From assembly GCF_019602855.1 (NCBI RefSeq), contig NZ_CP080766.1:2604001-2668000 (forward strand): 64,000 bases of DNA. Direction: 5' to 3'. The notes beneath the pieces were generated by a model. That model did no database searches. It was not told where the DNA came from and was given only the letters and a program-made list of their open reading frames with translations. Positions 59,092 through 64,000 of the stretch are shown one piece after another (within the stretch, counting starts at the first letter, position 1; every line of letters begins with the position of its first letter). This DNA is from Cupriavidus pinatubonensis (GTDB lineage: Bacteria; Pseudomonadota; Gammaproteobacteria; Burkholderiales; Burkholderiaceae). The position numbers and the translations under genes were made by a program.

Positions 59092-60021
59092 ATGTCCCAG
59101 TCGCCCAGCCATCGCCCCCCCGCCGCGCCGCCGGCCACCGGCAACGAGCAGGCGCGCGTCGCGGAATTCAGCGTGGCAAGCGGCGAGCGCGAGATATCGG
59201 TATGCGTGTGCTATCCGCCCGGATATCCAGCACCGGCCACTGAAAGTGGTGCGCTGCTGCCGTGGTTGGTGTACCTGCACGCGGGTGGTTTCGTGGACGG
59301 CGGACTGGAACGGGCCAAGGAGGTCGTGCAGATGCTGGCGGCCTCGGTTCCGGCGGTGGTGGTGACGCCAGCTTATTCGCTGGCGCCGGACCATCCGTTT
59401 CCAGCCGCGCCGGAGGATGCGTACAACACCGTGGAATGGGTGCTGCGCTACGCGCGCCGCCTGAAGGTGGACAAGGCACGCTTTGCGCTGGTTGGCGAAG
59501 AGGCGGGCGGCAACCTGGCGATCGCGCTGTCGCAGATGCTGCGCGACCGTTGCGCCCCGCAACCGAGCGGGCAATGGCTGATCCGCCCGGTAACGGACCC
59601 GTGCCTGCAGCATGCGTCGTGCACCGGCGCGGGCCGTGGCGCGGTACCGCTGGAAACCCTGCAGCGGCTCGCCTGCAATTATCGCGACTATCTGCCGACG
59701 CCGGCCGCCAGCGTGCATCCGTATGCCGCGCCGGCGCTGGCCTCGCGGCTGGCAGGGCTGCCACCCACGCTGGTGCAGGTGGCGGAAGTCGATGCGCTGC
59801 GCGCCGAAGGCGAAGCCTTCGCGGGGCGCCTTGCCAAGGCCGGTGTGCCGGCCGAGGCCATGATCATGCCTGGCGCCTGTGGCGACGGCGTAGAAGACAC
59901 CCACGACGACTGTCAGTCGTGGGTAGACGAAGGTGCGCGGTTCCTGCGGCGATGTCTGGCCGTGGCCGACGACACCTCATCCCGGCGCGAAAGCCGGTCC
60001 GGAATGAAGCCTGCCGGCTGA
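59092..60021 (+). CDS. llpE: LlpE-like alpha/beta hydrolase lacking catalytic residues
   Basis: 309 residues of the hormone-sensitive-lipase family by its oxyanion loop and neighbours: YLHAGGFVDGG (usually HGGGF), AYSLAPDHPFPAAPEDAY (nearly exact), and LPPTLVQVAEVDALRAEGEAF. The nucleophile elbow, normally GDSAGG, is GEEAGG: the catalytic Ser (position 137) is Glu. The usual catalytic His near the end is also unclear (PGACGDGVEDTHDDC), so it is probably not a hydrolase. In Burkholderia a lipase-like gene llpE is the first gene of the CeoAB/BpeEF efflux operon, the position held here. ATG 59092 has AAGG 7 bases upstream. Confidence 0.8.
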   Translation: MSQSPSHRPPAAPPATGNEQARVAEFSVASGEREISVCVCYPPGYPAPATESGALLPWLVYLHAGGFVDGGLERAKEVVQMLAASVPAVVVTPAYSLAPDHPFPAAPEDAYNTVEWVLRYARRLKVDKARFALVGEEAGGNLAIALSQMLRDRCAPQPSGQWLIRPVTDPCLQHASCTGAGRGAVPLETLQRLACNYRDYLPTPAASVHPYAAPALASRLAGLPPTLVQVAEVDALRAEGEAFAGRLAKAGVPAEAMIMPGACGDGVEDTHDDCQSWVDEGARFLRRCLAVADDTSSRRESRSGMKPAG

Positions 60022-60209
60022 GGCATTCCGGGTAACACGCCAGCCGGTACTGATGCCGCCGAGACGGACTGCGCGGCATCCGGCAAACAGACTTGCTGAT
60101 CTGTCCGACAAGCTCCGGACCGCATTCCGCGGCCCGGCCGGCGGCGTTCGTGCTTTCGCAGCCTTTTGCTTTTCCAGTTGAAGAAAACCCGCAACAGGAG
60201 TGAAGAGAA

Positions 60210-61442
60210 ATGAGTACCCTGAATCGACGCACGTTGATCGCGATTGCCATCGTGGTCGTCCTCGGCGCCGGCGTTGCCACCTCCATGCTGCAGCCATGGC
60301 ATGGCGGCGAGGCGCATGCCAACACGCCGCCGCCGGCTCCGACTATTGAAGTGGCAAACGTGGTCGGCAAGACCATTACCGAATGGGACGAGTTCTCGGG
60401 CCGTATCGAAGCCGTGGACCGCGTGGAAATCCGCCCGCGCGTTTCCGGCACGATTGAAACGGTGCATTTCCGCGAAGGCTCGATCGTGAAGAAGGGCGAT
60501 CCGCTGTTCACGATCGATCCGCGTCCGTACGCGGCTGAAGTGGCGCGCGCCGAGGCAGCGCTGGCCGCGGCTCAGGTGCGCGCCTCGCACGCGCAGACCG
60601 AGAAGGCGCGCGCCCAGCGCCTGCTGGACGACAACGCCATCTCGAAGCGCGAATTTGACGAGCGCATCAACGCCGCCAGCGAACTGTCCGCCGACGTGCG
60701 CGGCGCGCAGGCGGCGCTAGAGGTGGCGAAGCTGAACCTGAGCTATACGCGCATCGTTGCGCCGGTATCGGGCAAGGTATCGCGTGCGGAAATCACGGTA
60801 GGCAACCTTGTCGCAGCGGGCGCCGCATCGCCGCCGCTGACGTCGGTGGTGTCGGTCTCACCGGTGTATGCAAGTTTCGATGTCGACGAGCAGAGCTACC
60901 TGCGCTATACCGCGCCCGGTGCCGGCGGCGGCAAGAACGGCCTGCCGGTGTTCCTGGGCCTGGCTAACGAGGACGGCAATCCGCACGAGGGCAAGATCCA
61001 CTCGATCGACAACCGGCTCGATACGCGCAGCGGCACCATCCGCGTGCGCGCGGTGTTCGACAACGAGGATGGCCGCCTGTTGCCGGGCCTGTATGCGAAG
61101 GTCAAGCTTGGGGGCGGTTCGCCGCACGACGCCGTGCTGATCAACGACCGCGCGATCGGCACTGACCAGGGCAAGAAGTTCGTGCTCGTGGTCGATAAGG
61201 CCAACAAGCTGACCTATCGCGAAGTCGACCTCGGGCCGACCTTTGAAGGGCTGCGCGTGATCCGCAAGGGTTTGAAGCCCGGCGAGAGCATCGTCGTGAA
61301 CGGCCTGCAGCGTGTGCGCCCCGGCGATACGGTGGCACCGAAGCCCGTCTCGATGGCGTTCCGCAGCGAACTGGAGCCACGCCCCAACGCGCCTGACCGC
61401 AAGCAGGCGGCCGCCGAGGCCGAAGGCAAGCCCGTCAGCTAA
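60210..61442 (+). CDS. ceoA: RND efflux adaptor (CeoA/BpeE-like membrane-fusion protein)
   Basis: 410 residues. N-terminal membrane segment (TLIAIAIVVVLGAGVATSML), then the MFP fold: VEIRPRVSGTIETVHFREGSIVKKGDPLFTIDPRPY (barrel-sandwich), a helical hairpin (100-160), YTRIVAPVSGKVSRAEITVGNLV, and a C-terminal RLLPGLYAKVKL. Bridges the inner-membrane pump and the outer-membrane channel. GGAG precedes the start. The operon is llpE-like, ceoA-like, ceoB-like; the outer-membrane gene should be just beyond the window. Symbol by homology with the Burkholderia system. Confidence 0.85.
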   Translation: MSTLNRRTLIAIAIVVVLGAGVATSMLQPWHGGEAHANTPPPAPTIEVANVVGKTITEWDEFSGRIEAVDRVEIRPRVSGTIETVHFREGSIVKKGDPLFTIDPRPYAAEVARAEAALAAAQVRASHAQTEKARAQRLLDDNAISKREFDERINAASELSADVRGAQAALEVAKLNLSYTRIVAPVSGKVSRAEITVGNLVAAGAASPPLTSVVSVSPVYASFDVDEQSYLRYTAPGAGGGKNGLPVFLGLANEDGNPHEGKIHSIDNRLDTRSGTIRVRAVFDNEDGRLLPGLYAKVKLGGGSPHDAVLINDRAIGTDQGKKFVLVVDKANKLTYREVDLGPTFEGLRVIRKGLKPGESIVVNGLQRVRPGDTVAPKPVSMAFRSELEPRPNAPDRKQAAAEAEGKPVS

Positions 61443-61559
61443 GCAGGCAGACAAGCCCCAACACAGACAGTCAGGCGCTTTGCTTCCCCGCATGTGCATG
61501 GCGCCCGCCACGGCGGGCCGCCAGGGGGGCTTGCATGCCGAAACAGGCCGAGAACCAAG

Positions 61560-64000
61560 ATGAATCTCTCGAAATTCTTTATTGACCGCCCGATCTTCGC
61601 GGGCGTGTTGTCGGTGCTGATCTTCCTGATCGGTGCCATCTCGATGTTCAAGCTGCCGATTTCCGAATACCCGGAAGTCGTGCCGCCATCCGTCGTCGTG
61701 CGCGCGCAGTTCCCGGGCGCCAACCCGAAAGTGATCGCGGAAACCGTGGCCACGCCGCTGGAAGAGCAGATCAACGGCGTCGAGGACATGCTCTACATGA
61801 ACTCGCAGGCCAACAGCGACGGCTCGCTCACGCTGACGGTAACCTTCAAATTGGGCACCGACCCCGACAAGGCCCAGCAGCTCGTGCAGAACCGCGTGTC
61901 GCAGGCCGAGCCGCGCTTGCCTGAGGACGTGCGGCGCCTGGGTATCACGACCGTCAAGAGCTCGCCCGACCTGACCATGGTGGTTCACCTGGTCTCGCCG
62001 AACGATCGCTATGACATGACATACCTGCGCAACTACGCGCTGATCAACGTGAAGGACCGCCTCGCGCGTATCCAGGGCGTGGGCCAGGTGCAGATGTTCG
62101 GCTCGGGCGACTACTCGATGCGTGTGTGGCTGAACCCGGAGAAGATCGCCGAGCGCAACCTGTCGGCATCGGACGTGGTCAAGGCCATCCGCGAGCAGAA
62201 CGTGCAGGTGGCGGCCGGCGTGATCGGCCAGTCGCCGACGCTGCCTGGCACTGACCTGCAGTTGTCAGTGAACGCGCAGGGCCGCCTGCAGACCGTGGAA
62301 GAGTTTGGCGACATCATCGTCAAGACGTCTTCGGACGGCGCGGTCACGTACCTGAAGGACATCGCGCGCATTGAACTCGGTGCGTCGGAATACGCGCTGC
62401 GCTCACTCCTGGACAACAAGTCCGCGGTCGCGATCCCGATCTTCCAGGCGCCTGGTTCGAACGCGATCCAGATCTCGAACGATGTGCGCAAGACCATGGA
62501 GGAACTGAAGCAGAACATGCCGGAAGGCGTGGACTACAGCATCGTCTATGACCCGACGCAATTCGTGCGCCACAGCATCGAGGCGGTGGTCCACACGCTG
62601 TTCGAGGCCATCGCGCTCGTGGTGCTCGTGGTGATCCTGTTCCTGCAGACGTGGCGCGCGTCGATCATTCCGCTGCTCGCAGTGCCGGTGTCGATCGTCG
62701 GTACGTTTGGCCTGATGCACGCGTTCGGCTTCTCGATCAACGCGCTGAGCCTGTTCGGGCTGGTCCTGGCGATCGGTATCGTCGTGGACGATGCGATCGT
62801 GGTGGTCGAGAACGTCGAGCGGAACATCGAGGAAGGGCTGTCGCCGAAGGAAGCGACCTACAAGGCCATGCGCGAAGTCAGCGGCCCGATCATTGCGATC
62901 GCGCTGACGCTGATCGCCGTGTTCGTGCCGCTGGCATTCATGACCGGCCTGACCGGCCAGTTCTACAAGCAGTTTGCACTGACGATCTCGATCTCGACGA
63001 TCATCTCGGCCTTCAACTCGCTGACGCTGTCACCTGCGCTGTCGGCGCTGCTGCTCCGTGGTCACGACGCGCCCAAGGACTGGCTCACGCGCGGCATGGA
63101 CAAGGTATTGGGCGGCTTCTTCGCGCGCTTCAACCGCTTCTTCGGCCGGAGTTCGGACAAGTATGGTCGCGGCGTGAAGGGTGTGATTCGCCGCAAGGGC
63201 TCGGTGTTCGGCGTCTATGCCGTGATGCTGCTGGCTACGTGGGGCATTTTCCAGATGGTGCCGAAGGGCTTCGTCCCGGCGCAGGACAAGCAGTATCTGG
63301 TGAGCTTCGCCAAGCTGCCCGATGGTGCGACGCTCGATCGCACCGAAGACGTGATCCGCCGCATGTCCGAGATCGCGCTCAAGCATCCGGGCGTGGAATC
63401 GGCCGTGGCATTCCCGGGCCTGTCGATCAACGGCTTCACCAACAGCCCGAGCGCCGGCATCGTGTTCGTCACGCTCGATCCGTTCGAGAAGCGCAAGGGC
63501 AAGGAATTGTCCGGCGGTGCGATCGCAGCGGACCTGAACAAGCAGTATGGGTCGATCCAGGATGCATTCATCGCGGTATTCCCGCCGCCGCCAGTACAGG
63601 GCCTGGGCACGATCGGCGGGTTCAAGATGATGATCGAGGACCGCTCCGCACTCGGCTATGACGCGCTGTTCGACGCGACCAACGCGTTCATGGCGAAGGC
63701 ACGCGCCACGCCAGAGCTGGCCGGGATCTTCAGCAACTACCAGGTCAATGTGCCGCAGCTCGACGTGCAGCTCGACCGTACCAAGGCCAAGCAGCTTGGC
63801 GTGCCCGTGACCGATGTGTTCGAGACGCTGCAGACGTATCTTGGCTCGGCCTACGTGAACGACTTCAACAAGTTCGGCCGCACATACCAGGTCAAGGTGC
63901 AGGCGGATGCGCAGTTCCGGCAGCATGCCGAGGACATCCTGCAACTCAAGGCACGCAGCGCCAGCGGCGAAATGGTGCCGTTGTCGTCGCTGGTGAAGGT
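61560..64000 (+). CDS. ceoB: RND multidrug pump (CeoB/BpeF/AcrB-like), 3' end cut by window edge
   Basis: HAE1-family proton-driven drug pump; 813 residues of about 1050 are visible, as the right edge truncates it. Start ATG 61560: NLSKFFIDRPIFAGVLSVLIFLIGAISMFKLPISEYPEVVPPSVVV is typical. The proton-relay Asp pair is at GIVVDDAIVVVENVE; VLVVILFLQTWRASIIPLLAVPVSIVGTF and FALTISISTIISAFNSLTLSPALSALLL are transmembrane regions 2-6. Its large periplasmic loops (PN, PC) match multidrug pumps. Spacing of 117 bases after the adaptor gene. Likely exports chloramphenicol, trimethoprim or fluoroquinolone-like compounds if it behaves like CeoB/BpeF; that is inference. Confidence 0.9.
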   Translation, partial: MNLSKFFIDRPIFAGVLSVLIFLIGAISMFKLPISEYPEVVPPSVVVRAQFPGANPKVIAETVATPLEEQINGVEDMLYMNSQANSDGSLTLTVTFKLGTDPDKAQQLVQNRVSQAEPRLPEDVRRLGITTVKSSPDLTMVVHLVSPNDRYDMTYLRNYALINVKDRLARIQGVGQVQMFGSGDYSMRVWLNPEKIAERNLSASDVVKAIREQNVQVAAGVIGQSPTLPGTDLQLSVNAQGRLQTVEEFGDIIVKTSSDGAVTYLKDIARIELGASEYALRSLLDNKSAVAIPIFQAPGSNAIQISNDVRKTMEELKQNMPEGVDYSIVYDPTQFVRHSIEAVVHTLFEAIALVVLVVILFLQTWRASIIPLLAVPVSIVGTFGLMHAFGFSINALSLFGLVLAIGIVVDDAIVVVENVERNIEEGLSPKEATYKAMREVSGPIIAIALTLIAVFVPLAFMTGLTGQFYKQFALTISISTIISAFNSLTLSPALSALLLRGHDAPKDWLTRGMDKVLGGFFARFNRFFGRSSDKYGRGVKGVIRRKGSVFGVYAVMLLATWGIFQMVPKGFVPAQDKQYLVSFAKLPDGATLDRTEDVIRRMSEIALKHPGVESAVAFPGLSINGFTNSPSAGIVFVTLDPFEKRKGKELSGGAIAADLNKQYGSIQDAFIAVFPPPPVQGLGTIGGFKMMIEDRSALGYDALFDATNAFMAKARATPELAGIFSNYQVNVPQLDVQLDRTKAKQLGVPVTDVFETLQTYLGSAYVNDFNKFGRTYQVKVQADAQFRQHAEDILQLKARSASGEMVPLSSLVK

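Noticed and set aside
1..64000. Search for CRISPR arrays, tRNA/rRNA genes, insertion sequences and prophage genes
   Set aside because: No regularly spaced repeats, cloverleaf-type sequences, transposase motifs or phage proteins were found by eye; a tRNA scan was not run.

Overview
The window is high-GC, densely coded chromosomal DNA from a betaproteobacterium of the Burkholderiaceae, most likely Cupriavidus or a close Ralstonia-type relative. This rests on a PHA-granule phasin, a Bug-family (tripartite tricarboxylate) receptor, a VanA/VanB-like oxygenase pair, a CeoAB/BpeEF-type RND pump with a divergent LysR regulator, and many orphan stress genes. I saw no tRNA or rRNA gene, CRISPR array or insertion sequence. 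The species is inferred from gene content only.

Layout. (1) 1-6332: a truncated ChaA-type cation/proton antiporter, a Nudix hydrolase, a UdgX-type uracil-DNA glycosylase, a CBS-pair protein and a 906-residue Atm1-type ABC exporter that continues into a kinase-ATPase-like region and a receiver domain. (2) 6329-18606: a glycoconjugate locus of two divergent operons. The leftward one is GT4, UDP-glucuronate decarboxylase-like epimerase, PIG-L deacetylase and GT2. The rightward one has seven overlapping genes: SDR, GmhB-like phosphatase, GT9, carbamoyltransferase, GT2, GT9 and GT4. No flippase, polymerase or priming transferase is present. (3) 18796-31588: a stress island with three BON-domain proteins, two ParBc_2-type proteins, a flavodoxin-like reductase, a GSP39/YghA-type SDR, a poxvirus-type topoisomerase IB, an acyl-CoA synthetase and an M20 peptidase. 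(4) 31624-36099: a sensor kinase, DUF2917, a scar holding LysR and MFS remnants, periplasmic proteins and a modular cytochrome c.

(5) 36267-38900 is the most intriguing part. Four near-identical 86-residue proteins with a double-glycine-type leader lie in two tandem pairs. Each pair is preceded by the same upstream block carrying a sigma-54-like -24/-12 promoter, and a DUF899 thioredoxin-fold gene lies between the pairs. This looks like a duplicated unit encoding secreted, processed peptides. No matching exporter is in the window.

(6) 39142-50749: an orphan Bug receptor, an LprI-like protein, a YtcA-MdtN-MdtO-MdtP-type efflux operon, a phasin, an acyl-CoA-ligase remnant, a hydroxyaspartate dehydratase-like enzyme, a J-domain protein and an MscS channel. 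(7) 51063-64000: a GAF-PAS-GGDEF-EAL protein, a second LprI-like protein, a Rieske oxygenase/reductase pair with a divergent LysR gene, a SodC lipoprotein, and a LysR / LlpE-like / RND adaptor / RND pump set cut by the right edge. The LlpE-like hydrolase lacks its catalytic serine.

The common themes are envelope and stress physiology: three efflux or export systems, DNA-protection enzymes, BON proteins, surface or small-molecule glycosylation, and several signalling proteins.
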